Origin: Vibrio toranzoniae
Lineage (GTDB): Bacteria; Pseudomonadota; Gammaproteobacteria; Enterobacterales; Vibrionaceae
Length of the DNA: 64,000 nt
Assembly: GCF_024347655.1 (NCBI RefSeq)
Contig: NZ_AP025514.1
Span: forward strand, 310,001-374,000
Reading direction: 5' to 3'
Part shown: one piece after another, positions 31,432 through 41,055 of the stretch
Position numbering within the stretch: position 1 is the first letter of the stretch
Layout: every line of letters begins with the position of its first letter
Translations under genes and position numbers: made by a program
The notes under the pieces: generated by a model
Databases searched by the model: none
What the model saw: only the letters and a program-made list of their open reading frames with translations
Told to the model about the DNA's origin: nothing

Positions 31432-32874
31432 ATGAATTTTAAAGCGATTTTAGACAAGATTAAGCCAACGAATAACAAAGGCAGCTCTCAAGTTGTCATG
31501 TTAGGTAATGATGCTGTTTATGTTTCAGTGACAGAGCAAGAGCCGCAAGTAACCAGCATCCCTCTGGTGAATGGAGATTGGGAAAGTGCGCTGAAAGAAT
31601 CGCTTAGCAGTAAAGCTTTTAACAGTAATAGCGTCCAATTAATTGTCTGTGCTAATTATTACCAAACTTATCAGATTGATAAACCGGATATTCCAGAGAG
31701 CGAGTGGTCGGTTGCACTGCCTTTCTTACTAAAAGATCTTGTCTCTGAAAGAGTGACAGAGATTACGGCGAGTGCGGTTGCGCTGCCCACGTCGAACAAG
31801 TTACAAGCCTATGTTTTGCCCAAAAAACTGTTAGATAAGTTAGTGAAGATCACTCTTGCTGCACAAGTTGAGCTTAAAGGTGTTGTCCCTGAAGATGAAA
31901 TATGGGGTGGCAGTGCCGGTGAACTTTCTAATTTTCTTCTTTTACAGCGTAGTGCTAACACGCACTTTAAGTTGGGCGCATTTGTTGAAAATACCGTTTG
32001 TTTTCAAAGAACAATCCGCAGTGTAGTCCCACCTTTAACCGGTGTAGCATCAAGTGCTTTACAGTTAGATGGGCTTGCTTTAGAGCTTCAACGTTCGATT
32101 GATTACCTTTCTTCTCAAATTAAAGGTACTCAACTTCATCAACTGAAAATTTGCTGTGATGAAGAGGATGAAGCGGAATTACAAGACGCGTTAAATAACA
32201 CACTAAGTTCGACGGTTTCTTTATTAGTTGAAGAAGAGCGCGAAAATTCAGAGAGCTTGTTGGTTAAACTCGCGGCTGAAAAAGATGTGTTTAGCGTCAA
32301 TCTTTATCCTGATCACCTCAGGCCTAAAAAAGAATTTTTCACTTTAGAAAATGTTGCCGCGAGTTGGGGGCTTGTGTGTGTATTGCTGCTTGGTGGTTAT
32401 TTTGTGATGCAATATAAAACGTCAAATTTAGATAAAGAGCTTACGGTTTTACAACATAAATCGACCCAACTTAACCAACAAGTTAAGCAATTGAATAATA
32501 AGTTGATTCAGCATAAACCGTCTCCTGAGAAAGTGGCGGCCGTTGCGCGTCTCAAACGTGAGACTCAGGCAAAGAAAGAGGCGTTGAAGGCGGTTGGGCA
32601 ATACGATCAATCACAACAAGTCGGGTATTCTGGCGTCATGAATGCCTTAGCCAAATTGGGCCGAGATGACATCTCGCTTTCGCAGATCTACATGACTCAC
32701 AATACTTTAGATCTTAGTGGTTTTGCTCGTAACGCAAAGGTCGTTCCTAACTGGATTGGTCAGTTTAAAAGTGAACTGAATCTTGTTGGGCGTGCTTTTG
32801 AAAAGTTAAAGATAGGCCGCAATGACCAAGATGTTGTTACGTTTGAATTAAATACTCGCAGGGAGAGTAAATAG
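31432..32874 (+). CDS. mshI: MSHA biogenesis protein MshI (PilM/PilN-like)
   Basis: Predicted inner-membrane assembly component of the MSHA pilus, combining a PilM-like cytoplasmic actin-fold part (residues 1-310) with a single membrane helix (SWGLVCVLLLGGYFVM, about 314-330) and a PilN-like periplasmic coiled coil (DKELTVLQHKSTQLNQQVKQ). Length 480 residues. The stop overlaps the mshJ GTG by one base. It is named from position and architecture within the msh gene order. Confidence 0.88.
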   Translation: MNFKAILDKIKPTNNKGSSQVVMLGNDAVYVSVTEQEPQVTSIPLVNGDWESALKESLSSKAFNSNSVQLIVCANYYQTYQIDKPDIPESEWSVALPFLLKDLVSERVTEITASAVALPTSNKLQAYVLPKKLLDKLVKITLAAQVELKGVVPEDEIWGGSAGELSNFLLLQRSANTHFKLGAFVENTVCFQRTIRSVVPPLTGVASSALQLDGLALELQRSIDYLSSQIKGTQLHQLKICCDEEDEAELQDALNNTLSSTVSLLVEEERENSESLLVKLAAEKDVFSVNLYPDHLRPKKEFFTLENVAASWGLVCVLLLGGYFVMQYKTSNLDKELTVLQHKSTQLNQQVKQLNNKLIQHKPSPEKVAAVARLKRETQAKKEALKAVGQYDQSQQVGYSGVMNALAKLGRDDISLSQIYMTHNTLDLSGFARNAKVVPNWIGQFKSELNLVGRAFEKLKIGRNDQDVVTFELNTRRESK

Positions 32875-33521
32875 TGCAACAGTGGAATCAGCTTAGCGAT
32901 AAGTTTCTTGCATTAAGTCAGAGAGAGAAGTGGCTACTTTTTGTGTGTGGTTTTGTTGGCTTATTCATGTTGCTATTTAGCTTAGTGGTTGAGCCAGCTT
33001 ATAACGAGTTGCAAGCTAAAGAAAATCAATTAATGAGCCTTAGCCAGTCGAATCAAAGACAGCAAGGTGAGTTGCTTGTGCTGCAAGCGAAACTCAATAG
33101 AGACCCCGACAAAGACATTAATCTTGAGTATAAAAAACTGCTAGTGGAGAGCCAAGAACTGTCGCTTCAGTTAGCCGAGGTAGTGGATGGACTGATCTCT
33201 CCCTCTCAAATGTCGCAGTTGCTGGAAAGTGTCCTTAATGCAGGCAGTGGGCTTAAGCTAGAATCTTTAGAATCGTTAAAACCAGAAGCAATTTCAAACA
33301 ATCAAGAAACTAGTGAATACTCAGGTTACTTTCTTCATCCTGTGAGAATGGAACTGACGGGCAGCTATTTTGATATTTCAGCTTACCTTCAATCGCTTGA
33401 GTCTCTCCCTGTGAGCTATTACTGGCGCACATTTCAGTATTCGGTCGAAGAATACCCTAAAGCTCGACTGGTGTTTGAGGTTTACACGCTAGGCACAAGA
33501 CAGGAGTTTATCGGTGGTTAG
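32874..33521 (+). CDS. mshJ: MSHA biogenesis protein MshJ (PilO-like)
   Basis: PilO-type inner-membrane alignment protein, expected to pair with MshI in linking the cytoplasmic motor to the secretin. The 215-residue protein has a short cytoplasmic N-terminus, one membrane helix (WLLFVCGFVGLFMLLFSLVV, residues 20-40), a coiled coil and a ferredoxin-like periplasmic domain ending SYYWRTFQYSVEEYPKARLVFEVYTL. The start is GTG, overlapping the mshI stop (TAGTG), with GGGAGAG upstream. The 3' end overlaps mshK by eight bases. Confidence 0.87.
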   Translation: MQQWNQLSDKFLALSQREKWLLFVCGFVGLFMLLFSLVVEPAYNELQAKENQLMSLSQSNQRQQGELLVLQAKLNRDPDKDINLEYKKLLVESQELSLQLAEVVDGLISPSQMSQLLESVLNAGSGLKLESLESLKPEAISNNQETSEYSGYFLHPVRMELTGSYFDISAYLQSLESLPVSYYWRTFQYSVEEYPKARLVFEVYTLGTRQEFIGG

Positions 33522-33846
33522 AACGTTATTGTTGTCCTTACTTTTTAGTAGCTCAATGGCTTGGGCCGAACAAGATCCTACGGCGCCATTAGGTTGGCTA
33601 ACGCCACAGCAAAAAACAACGCCAGCTAAAAAGGCGTCAACTCATTACCGCTTGCCATCATTGGAAAGTATTGTTTGCAAAGGGGATACGCCTTGCTATG
33701 CGATTCTGAACGGTCAGATTCTCGGCCAAGGGGAAACGATCACAGGGTATCGAGTTAAGAATATAGATCCAGAATACGTCACTCTGCAGAGAAGCTCTAA
33801 GCAGTGGAAATTAGAGATGTTCTCTTTAGATATTAAGAATAATTAA
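33514..33846 (+). CDS. mshK: MSHA biogenesis protein MshK (PilP-like)
   Basis: Small periplasmic or secretin-associated component. The 110-residue protein has a signal peptide (VRTLLLSLLFSSSMAWA, cleaved before EQDPTAPLGW) and a compact beta domain with paired cysteines (CKGDTPC), GQILGQGETITGYRV and YVTLQRSSKQWKLEMF. This resembles the GspC/PilP homology-region fold that docks on the secretin N-domains. The start is GTG at 33514 inside the mshJ 3' end. Confidence 0.83.
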   Translation: MVRTLLLSLLFSSSMAWAEQDPTAPLGWLTPQQKTTPAKKASTHYRLPSLESIVCKGDTPCYAILNGQILGQGETITGYRVKNIDPEYVTLQRSSKQWKLEMFSLDIKNN

Positions 33847-33861
33847 GGTTTGAGTGAAGAC

Positions 33862-35499
33862 ATGCGTAAACTTGTAGTAGCAATCTTAGTGTCCTCTTTA
33901 GTCGGTTGTTCGATGGGGCACCGTGATCCTGTTGAGATAAAAGAGTCTTTGAACCAATCGATCAATGAAGCGAATAGCAAAGCGCTTCGTGATCTTCCTT
34001 CGTCGGTACAAGATGACCTGATGCCTCAGCTTAACTCTGATGCTATGTCACCGGGAATGGAAACGGCTAAACGTTTCCGTATTCAGGCGAAAGGTGTTGA
34101 GGCGAGAACCTTTTTTGCTAGCTTAGTCAAAGGCACCGAATACAGCGCGGCTATTCACCCAAGCGTTACCGGGAGTCTCACTTTAAACCTGACAGATGTG
34201 ACGTTAGATGAAGTACTGTCTGTTGCTCAGGATATGTATGGCTACGATATTGAAAAGCGTGGCAAGGTGATTCAGGTTTATCCTGCCGGCCTTCGTACTG
34301 TGACTATTCCTGTTGATTACTTACAAGTGAAGCGTTCTGGTCGATCATTGACGACCATCACTACCGGCACGATCTCCAACTCGGACAACAGCTCGTCGAA
34401 CTCTTCAAGCTCCGACTCTAACTCGTCGAATTCATCAAACTCTTCTAACACATCAAACTCTACATCGAATGGTGGTACAGAGATTGAAACGACATCTGAA
34501 AGTGATTTTTGGCCACAACTGGAAACGGCGGTTGCTCATTTAATTGGTTCAGGTGACGGACAAAGTGTCGTGGTTACGCCACAAGCCAGTGTGATTACCG
34601 TGCGCGCCTACCCAGATGAAATTCGTGAAGTGCGTCAGTTCTTAGGCATTTCTCAAAAACGCTTGCAGCGCCAAGTCATCTTGGAAGCCAAAATCATGGA
34701 AGTCACCTTGAGTGATGGCTATCAACAAGGGATTAGTTGGTCGAATTTGTCTAAGTCGATTGGTAACGGTGGTGTGGTTATCGAACGCCCTGCAAAGGCG
34801 CTACCTCCGTTAGATGCGATCAGTTCTCTACTTGGTGGACAAACTAACGTGACTATTTCAGACGGTAGTTTCGAAGCGGTATTGAGCTTTATGGATACTC
34901 AAGGTGATCTCAATGTTCTATCGAGCCCACGAGTAACGGCTGCGAATAACCAAAAAGCAGTGATAAAAGTGGGTACAGACGAATACTACGTGACGGATTT
35001 ATCAAGCTCGGTCGGCAGTGGTGACAATGCGAATGTGGCTCCTGAAGTTGAGTTGACGCCGTTCTTCTCTGGTATCTCGTTAGATGTAACACCTCAGATA
35101 GACGATAAAGGCAGCGTATTCTTACATGTTCACCCTGCCGTGATTGAGGTAGAGGAAGAAGTGAAAGAGCTGAACCTAGGTTCAACAACGGGGTTAGTAC
35201 AACTTCCGTTGGCGAAAAGCTCTATTCGTGAATCAGATTCCGTGATTCGAGCGCGAGACGGCGATGTGGTTGTTATTGGTGGTTTGATGAAATCCAACAC
35301 CAGTGATGTGACGTCTAAAGTTCCATTCCTCGGTGATATCCCTGCATTAGGCCATTTGTTCCGAAATACCAACCAGTTGACTCAAAAAACGGAGCTTGTG
35401 ATTTTGCTTAAACCAACGATCGTAGGTGTGAATACTTGGCAAACAGAGTTAGAACGCTCTCGAGATCTTTTACAGCAGTGGTTCCCTGATGAAGAGTAA
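33862..35499 (+). CDS. mshL: MSHA outer-membrane secretin MshL
   Basis: Forms the outer-membrane gate through which the pilus exits. The 545-residue protein is a predicted lipoprotein: LVGC forms the lipobox, with C16 as the lipidated residue. N-terminal secretin/TonB short domain and N1 repeats come first. An unusual serine/asparagine-only linker lies near residues 171-203. The secretin core follows, with LNVLSSPRVTAANNQKAVIKVG, VIRARDGDVVVIGGLM and VPFLGDIPALGHLFRNT. I use the ATG at 33862 because it gives a proper lipoprotein signal; a TTG at 33850 is in frame. Confidence 0.93.
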   Translation: MRKLVVAILVSSLVGCSMGHRDPVEIKESLNQSINEANSKALRDLPSSVQDDLMPQLNSDAMSPGMETAKRFRIQAKGVEARTFFASLVKGTEYSAAIHPSVTGSLTLNLTDVTLDEVLSVAQDMYGYDIEKRGKVIQVYPAGLRTVTIPVDYLQVKRSGRSLTTITTGTISNSDNSSSNSSSSDSNSSNSSNSSNTSNSTSNGGTEIETTSESDFWPQLETAVAHLIGSGDGQSVVVTPQASVITVRAYPDEIREVRQFLGISQKRLQRQVILEAKIMEVTLSDGYQQGISWSNLSKSIGNGGVVIERPAKALPPLDAISSLLGGQTNVTISDGSFEAVLSFMDTQGDLNVLSSPRVTAANNQKAVIKVGTDEYYVTDLSSSVGSGDNANVAPEVELTPFFSGISLDVTPQIDDKGSVFLHVHPAVIEVEEEVKELNLGSTTGLVQLPLAKSSIRESDSVIRARDGDVVVIGGLMKSNTSDVTSKVPFLGDIPALGHLFRNTNQLTQKTELVILLKPTIVGVNTWQTELERSRDLLQQWFPDEE

Positions 35500-35552
35500 T
35501 CAATCACTTTCTCAATGTAGATTGGCAGTGTCTCACTAAGCTGGAGCGTCGA

Positions 35553-36392
35553 ATGTATCAAGCCCACTTTGGTTTTGAACAACTGCCATTTACACTAACG
35601 CCGAATACCGATTTTTTTTATGGTTTAGCGCCTCATTTCGAGGCCATTCAAACGGTCATCTCGGCGTTGGAAATGGGTGAGGGCGTGATTAAGGTGACGG
35701 GCGAAGTGGGTACTGGAAAAACCATGGTTTGCCGGATGTTAGTCAATCACTTACACGACTGTACCGCCTTAATTTACCTGCCAAATCCGGTACTTTCTGG
35801 TGCAGACTTACGTCAAGCTGTTGCTAAAGAGCTGGGTTTGACTATCGATAACCAAGCTACCTTGGTCGACAATATTCAACATAAGTTGATTGAGTTGCAC
35901 AACGCCGGGTTAAGAGTGGTCGCGATTCTCGATGAGGCTCAAGCGCTATCGGATGAAGCTCTCGAAACATTAAGGTTGTTCGGCAATCTTGAAACTGAAG
36001 ACAAAAAACTGCTGCAGATTGTTCTATTAGGGCAGCCAGAGTTGGACTCTCGATTAGCGGCTTACCACCTCAGGCAATTTCGCCAGAGAATCACGTTCAG
36101 TTCGACATTGAGGGCGCTTACGCTCGATGAAACCGTTGCGTATATTGATAATCGGATCGCTAAGTCTGGCGGTAACCCTGAACTGTTCAGTTTGAATCAA
36201 AAAAAGGCGATTTGTCGCTCATCGTTAGGTATTCCAAGATTGATTAATCAACTGTGTCACAAGGCTCTGTTACTTTCGTTTAGTGAAGAGAAGAAAAGTA
36301 TTGATAACCAACATCTTTTTTCAGCTATGCATGAGACATACGATGTGTGTAAGCCTAAATTTAAAACGCCAATATTGTGGGGTTGGAATTAG
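35553..36392 (+). CDS. mshM: MshM, ExeA/GspA-like AAA ATPase
   Basis: Cytoplasmic AAA ATPase of the ExeA/GspA family, which in type II systems helps insert the secretin through the cell wall. The 279-residue protein has an N-terminal YQAHFGFEQLPFTLTPNTDFFY motif typical of ExeA, Walker A GEVGTGKT at residues 50-56, Walker B VVAILDEAQAL near residue 125, and sensor LLGQPEL. It lacks the C-terminal membrane/peptidoglycan-binding part of full ExeA, as is normal for MshM. GGAG precedes the ATG. It is followed two bases later by mshN. Confidence 0.92.
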   Translation: MYQAHFGFEQLPFTLTPNTDFFYGLAPHFEAIQTVISALEMGEGVIKVTGEVGTGKTMVCRMLVNHLHDCTALIYLPNPVLSGADLRQAVAKELGLTIDNQATLVDNIQHKLIELHNAGLRVVAILDEAQALSDEALETLRLFGNLETEDKKLLQIVLLGQPELDSRLAAYHLRQFRQRITFSSTLRALTLDETVAYIDNRIAKSGGNPELFSLNQKKAICRSSLGIPRLINQLCHKALLLSFSEEKKSIDNQHLFSAMHETYDVCKPKFKTPILWGWN

Positions 36393-36394
36393 TT

Positions 36395-37567
36395 ATGAGC
36401 GTCATTAATAACGCCTTGTCTGAATTGGCAAAGAAGAAATCAACAACTTCGATTGAAGCGGCCGTGGTACCTAAAATCCGCTCGCGATCCCCTTTGGTGT
36501 GGATAGCCGCGGGTTTTACTCTCAGTTTAGCAATGAGCGGTTGGGCTATCTCGCAAGGCCCTAGCGTCGACAGGTCAATATCGACTCGAGATTCACAAAT
36601 CCAAGTGGCGCTTTCTGATAGCTCGGGAGACATACAGAATACGGCTACTCAAGCGATATTACCTCCCACCAAAAAGTTGGTGACGCTAGATTTAGTGAAC
36701 CATTCTGTAGAAAAAGCAGCGACGGTAAATAGTGTTCAAACTAAGGCTGTTTCATTTGATGTGGCAGATACCGCTCAAACAACACAGCACCAAACATTAC
36801 AACGCCAAACGGCACTTAAACCTTTGAATGCGTCAAAAACAAATAAGCCAGCAATTCCCAAGCCGGTGTATGTTGCGAGTGTGACAAAAAACAACTCGAC
36901 GCCTATCTCTAGTGAGGCCGAAGGCTCTGATAGCGCCGAAAATAGTGGCATGCTGATTGAACAAGTGAATCTGACGCATGAACAATTATCAAAAAATGCA
37001 CAAGGGCGCGCTCAAAAAGCACTGGATGCGAGCGATCTTACTGGCGCGTTGAAAGGTTATGCCGAGGCGCTGCGTTATACTCCTCAAAATGAGGACGTTC
37101 GCCAGAAACTCGCTATTCTCTATTTTGGTAAAGGCGATACTCGTAAAGCCTACGAACTTTTCCAGTCGGGTATTAAGCTCAACACTAACAGCGAGAAATT
37201 ACGCTTAGGTTTATCTAAATTGTTAGTTAAAGCAAATCAAGCAGAAGCCGCGTTGAGCCCATTAGTCCACCTGCCGCCGAACCCTACCCAAGATTATTTA
37301 GCAATGCGTGCGGCATTGAGTCAAAAATCTCAACAAGAAGATATTGCATTAGAGAGTTATCAAAAGTTGGTTGAGATCGATTCGGACAATGCTCGCTGGT
37401 GGTTAGGTTTAGCCATTCAGCAAGAGCGTCAACTAGATTTGACCGCTGCAAAACAATCATACCAAGGTGCCTTAACTAGAGTCGGAATCTCTTCTCAATC
37501 GCAGAGCTTTGTGCGTGATCGGTTAAACATACTCACTGTTTTAGAGGAGAACGGCGATGCAAATTAG
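36395..37567 (+). CDS. mshN: MshN, membrane-anchored TPR protein
   Basis: Predicted partner of MshM in the assembly complex. The 390-residue protein starts MSVINNALSELAKKK, has one membrane helix (LVWIAAGFTLSLAMSGWAI, about residues 28-47), a low-complexity proline/threonine/lysine periplasmic linker, and then C-terminal tetratricopeptide repeats (residues 200-385: ALKGYAEALRYTPQNEDVRQKLAILYFGKGD and following). I use the ATG at 36395; the frame extends further into mshM but without a good site. Its 3' end overlaps mshE by eleven bases. Confidence 0.88.
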   Translation: MSVINNALSELAKKKSTTSIEAAVVPKIRSRSPLVWIAAGFTLSLAMSGWAISQGPSVDRSISTRDSQIQVALSDSSGDIQNTATQAILPPTKKLVTLDLVNHSVEKAATVNSVQTKAVSFDVADTAQTTQHQTLQRQTALKPLNASKTNKPAIPKPVYVASVTKNNSTPISSEAEGSDSAENSGMLIEQVNLTHEQLSKNAQGRAQKALDASDLTGALKGYAEALRYTPQNEDVRQKLAILYFGKGDTRKAYELFQSGIKLNTNSEKLRLGLSKLLVKANQAEAALSPLVHLPPNPTQDYLAMRAALSQKSQQEDIALESYQKLVEIDSDNARWWLGLAIQQERQLDLTAAKQSYQGALTRVGISSQSQSFVRDRLNILTVLEENGDAN

Positions 37568-39281
37568 ATTAAGAAAAAGGCTTGGTGATTTGCTCGTCGA
37601 AGAGGGCATCATTAACGAAGCTCAAGTTGAGCAAGCCCTTGTCGTTCAGAAAAGTACTGGTCGTAAGCTTGGCGACACACTCATTGAACTTGGTTTCTTG
37701 TCTGAGCAACAAATGTTGAGCTTTTTGTCGCAACAACTTGCCATTCCTCTTATTGATCTTAGCCGTGCAAATATCGATGTAGAAGCGGTTCAGCTTTTAC
37801 CCGAAGTACATGCTCGCCGCCTTCGTGCATTAGTGATTGGGCGCCAAGGCGATACGTTACGGATTGCAATGAGTGATCCTGCGGATCTATTTGCGCAAGA
37901 GTCACTGCTTGGCCAGTTAGGTGATTACGCTTTAGAGTTTGTGGTCGCTCCTGAAAGGCAACTGGTTGATGGTTTTGACCGTTATTATCGAAGAACCAAA
38001 GAGATCGCTTCTTTCGCCGAGCAGCTTGATGCTGAACACCAAATCAATGATGCCTTTGATTTTGATATAGCCGAAGAGGACAGCGACGAAGTCACCGTCG
38101 TTAAGTTAATTAATTCGTTATTTGAAGATGCAATTCAAGTGGGCGCTTCAGATATCCATATCGAACCCGATTCTAACGTCCTACGTCTTCGTCAGCGTAT
38201 CGACGGTGTGTTGCATGAAACTTTATTAAACGAAGTTAATATCGGCTCTGCACTGGTACTGCGTTTAAAACTGATGGCAAACCTCGATATCTCAGAAAAG
38301 CGTCTTCCTCAGGATGGTCGATTCAACATTCGAGCGAAAGGTCAATCTGTCGATATTCGTATGTCGACCATGCCAGTTCAACATGGTGAATCGGTGGTGA
38401 TGCGTCTGCTTAATCAATCAGTAGGTTTGCGTAAATTAGAAGCGTCAGGCATACCGAGTGATCTTCTGGTTCGCCTTCGTCATCAACTACGACGTCCGCA
38501 CGGCATGATCTTGGTTACCGGCCCTACAGGCTCAGGTAAAACAACCACCTTGTATGGTGCTTTAAGTGAATTGAATGAACCGGGTAAAAAGATCATTACC
38601 GCGGAAGACCCGGTTGAATATCGTCTTCCTCGTGTGAACCAAGTTCAGGTCAACCCTAAAATTAACCTCGATTTCTCAACGGTTTTGAGAACTTTTTTGC
38701 GTCAGGATCCAGACATCATTCTTATTGGTGAGATGCGTGACCATGAAACCGTTGAGATTGGTTTAAGGGCTGCATTAACAGGTCACTTAGTCTTAAGTAC
38801 GCTGCATACTAATGATGCCGTAGACAGTGCGCTGCGCATGATGGATATGGGAGCGCCAGGTTACCTAGTGGCGAGTGCTGTTCGAGCCGTGGTCGCTCAG
38901 CGATTGGTTCGTAAAGTGTGCACCGATTGTCAGGTTGAGGATGAATTAGATGAACCGCGCAAGCAATGGCTAAGCGTACGCTTTCCGAATCAAGTGGGTG
39001 TGCCATTTATGAAAGGGCGTGGCTGTCAAAACTGTAACCTAACGGGGTACCGTGGGCGTATTGGTGTCTTTGAAATGTTAGAGCTAGAACAAAATATGAT
39101 GGATGCCCTTAGAGCCAATGATGCGGTTGGCTTTGCTCAAACCGCAAGACAGTCCAAAAATTACAAACCACTATTGGCTTCAGCTATGGAGCTGGCTCTG
39201 CAAGGTGTGGTGAGTCTCGATGAGATCATGCACCTAGGTGAGGGCGATGCTTCCGGTGCCACTGACCCAATTTATCTGTAG
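37557..39281 (+). CDS. mshE: MSHA pilus extension ATPase MshE
   Basis: PilB/GspE-type hexameric ATPase that powers pilus polymerisation. In V. cholerae its N-terminal MshEN domain binds c-di-GMP. The 574-residue protein has two N-terminal MshEN-type repeats (RLGDLLVEEGIINEAQVEQAL and LAIPLIDLSRANIDVEAVQLL), Walker A GPTGSGKT at residues 322-329, an Asp box, Walker B-like DPDIILIGEMRD and His box TGHLVLSTLHTND. A C-terminal tetracysteine zinc site is present (CTDC with CQNC). The start overlaps mshN. The conserved MshEN motif predicts control by c-di-GMP. Confidence 0.96.
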   Translation: MQIRLRKRLGDLLVEEGIINEAQVEQALVVQKSTGRKLGDTLIELGFLSEQQMLSFLSQQLAIPLIDLSRANIDVEAVQLLPEVHARRLRALVIGRQGDTLRIAMSDPADLFAQESLLGQLGDYALEFVVAPERQLVDGFDRYYRRTKEIASFAEQLDAEHQINDAFDFDIAEEDSDEVTVVKLINSLFEDAIQVGASDIHIEPDSNVLRLRQRIDGVLHETLLNEVNIGSALVLRLKLMANLDISEKRLPQDGRFNIRAKGQSVDIRMSTMPVQHGESVVMRLLNQSVGLRKLEASGIPSDLLVRLRHQLRRPHGMILVTGPTGSGKTTTLYGALSELNEPGKKIITAEDPVEYRLPRVNQVQVNPKINLDFSTVLRTFLRQDPDIILIGEMRDHETVEIGLRAALTGHLVLSTLHTNDAVDSALRMMDMGAPGYLVASAVRAVVAQRLVRKVCTDCQVEDELDEPRKQWLSVRFPNQVGVPFMKGRGCQNCNLTGYRGRIGVFEMLELEQNMMDALRANDAVGFAQTARQSKNYKPLLASAMELALQGVVSLDEIMHLGEGDASGATDPIYL

Positions 39282-39293
39282 AGGGAAAGTGAT

Positions 39294-40517
39294 ATGCCAA
39301 CATATCGTTATGTAGGTCGTCGCTCTGATGGCAGTCAAGTGACTGGTCAACTGGATGCGAATAACGAAGACCTCGCTGCTGAAAGCTTGATGAGTAAGGG
39401 GATCATTCCCACCTCTATCAAGCTAGGTAAAAGTGGCGGCTCTGTATTGGATATGGACGTATCTAGCTTGTTTTCGCCAAATGTCCCTCTTGAGGTGTTG
39501 GTTCTGTTCTGTCGACAGTTATACAGCCTGACAAAAGCCGGTGTTCCATTATTAAGGTCGATGAAAGGTTTGACCCAAAATTGCGAAAATAAACAGTTGA
39601 AAGCGGCGCTAGAGGAAGTCGTCGCTGAGCTCACCAATGGTCGTGGATTAGCGGCATCGATGCAGATGCACCCCAAGGCATTCAGTCCATTGTTTGTATC
39701 GATGATTGGTGTTGGTGAAAATACGGGTCGTTTAGATCAGGCTCTATTACAACTTGCTGGGTATTATGAACAAGAGGTAGAGACTCGTAAGCGAATCAAG
39801 ACCGCGATGCGTTATCCAACCTTCGTGATCAGCTTTATCTTGATCGCAATGTTCATTCTTAACATCAAGGTAATTCCACAGTTCTCTAGCATGTTCGCCC
39901 GTTTCGGGGTCGATCTTCCGCTGCCTACTCGTATCTTGATTGGTATGTCGGAGTTTTTTGTCAATTACTGGGGCCTAATGCTCGGCGTGATCTTTGGCCT
40001 TATCTTTGCTTTTAAAGCCTGGGTTAAGACAGATAAAGGGCTAGAGAAGTGGGATAAAATGCGCCTAAAAATACCGGTAATCGGCGGTGTCGTTAACCGA
40101 GCATTGCTGTCGCGATTTTCACGTACCTTTGCATTGATGCTCAAAGCGGGTGTACCACTAAACCAATCGTTAGCTTTGTCGGCTGAAGCCTTAGATAACC
40201 GCTTTCTTGAGCTCAGAGTTCAAGCCATGAAATCGGCCATAGAGGCGGGTAGTACGGTTTCGTCAACGGCGATTAATAGCGAGGTTTTTACACCTTTGGT
40301 GATACAAATGATTTCAGTGGGTGAAGAAACCGGTCGTATTGATGAGCTGTTGCTTGAAGTGTCTGATTACTATGATCGAGAAGTCGATTATGACTTAAAA
40401 ACATTAACCGCTCGAATCGAACCCATTTTGTTGGTCATCGTTGCCGGTATGGTGTTGGTTTTAGCTCTGGGTATCTTCCTACCAATGTGGGGAATGTTGG
40501 ATGCAATCAAAGGCTAA
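39294..40517 (+). CDS. mshG: MSHA inner-membrane platform protein MshG
   Basis: PilC/GspF-type polytopic protein at the base of the pilus that couples MshE to pilin polymerisation. The 407-residue protein has two homologous GspF domains (about residues 70-190 and 270-395). Each carries the ENTGRLDQAL/EETGRIDELLLEVSDYYDREV type motif, and there are three membrane helices (FVISFILIAMFILNIKVI, YWGLMLGVIFGLIFAF, ILLVIVAGMVLVLALGIF). AGAGGGA precedes the ATG. The gene is 12 bases after mshE and 3 bases before mshF. Confidence 0.95.
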   Translation: MPTYRYVGRRSDGSQVTGQLDANNEDLAAESLMSKGIIPTSIKLGKSGGSVLDMDVSSLFSPNVPLEVLVLFCRQLYSLTKAGVPLLRSMKGLTQNCENKQLKAALEEVVAELTNGRGLAASMQMHPKAFSPLFVSMIGVGENTGRLDQALLQLAGYYEQEVETRKRIKTAMRYPTFVISFILIAMFILNIKVIPQFSSMFARFGVDLPLPTRILIGMSEFFVNYWGLMLGVIFGLIFAFKAWVKTDKGLEKWDKMRLKIPVIGGVVNRALLSRFSRTFALMLKAGVPLNQSLALSAEALDNRFLELRVQAMKSAIEAGSTVSSTAINSEVFTPLVIQMISVGEETGRIDELLLEVSDYYDREVDYDLKTLTARIEPILLVIVAGMVLVLALGIFLPMWGMLDAIKG

Positions 40518-40520
40518 TCA

Positions 40521-40976
40521 ATGATAAATAACCTACAGCGCTCACGTTTTGCTGTCTGGAGTGTGGTTATTCTTTTTCTGATTGTAGGGTTGCTCTCTGC
40601 GTGGAAAACGGTGGAAGAAGAAGCGGCCAACACTGCATTGATCGTGGCGAGTAAACGAATTGTAGAGCAAGCCAATTTGTACAAACAACAGTATTTGTTG
40701 AAGGGAAATAAGCAAAAAAACAGCTCCGAACAATCAAAGGTTTATAGTCAGACGGGATGGCTTATGCCGATTCAAGGCGAGTCGCGAGATTGCCGTTATT
40801 GGTTGGATCAATTATATCCCCAAGAGAGCATTTTAGGGCTAAGCTCTCCAAGTATTGAAGATAAAAGTGATAACATACAGTTTCATTGTCGTTATCATTA
40901 TAGTGAACAGTATCAGATAGATATATTACTTAAAAAAGAACGATTTAGTGTTAAAGCCAATATTTTGGCTTTGTGA
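40521..40976 (+). CDS. mshF: MSHA biogenesis protein MshF
   Basis: Small protein with one N-terminal membrane helix (FAVWSVVILFLIVGLLSAW, residues 10-28) and a periplasmic part of about 120 residues that includes two cysteine-containing segments (DCRYWLDQLYP and FHCRYHY). Its function in pilus assembly is unknown. The helix-plus-coiled-coil beginning resembles a minor pilin without a GFxxxE cleavage site. It is the last gene before a new promoter region and mshB. Confidence 0.82.
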   Translation: MINNLQRSRFAVWSVVILFLIVGLLSAWKTVEEEAANTALIVASKRIVEQANLYKQQYLLKGNKQKNSSEQSKVYSQTGWLMPIQGESRDCRYWLDQLYPQESILGLSSPSIEDKSDNIQFHCRYHYSEQYQIDILLKKERFSVKANILAL

Positions 40977-41018
40977 ATATATTGACACTGTTTTTATGGT
41001 TTTATACGTGTGCAAATG

Positions 41019-41024
41019 TATAAT
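41019..41024 (+). promoter_or_regulatory. Candidate promoter of the mshBA pilin genes
   Basis: A perfect TATAAT 32 bases before mshB lies in the 79-base gap after mshF. TTGACA also occurs at 40982-40987 but is 31 bases away, too far to pair with it. Published V. cholerae work places a promoter in this region. Exact elements here are uncertain. Confidence 0.4.
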
Positions 41025-41055
41025 GCGCGTTAGTGATTAGATGGGTAGGTAGAAA

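Noticed and set aside
40982..41024. TTGACA paired with TATAAT as the mshB promoter
   Set aside because: The spacing is 31 bases, far outside 15-19. Only the TATAAT is kept, as a weak candidate.
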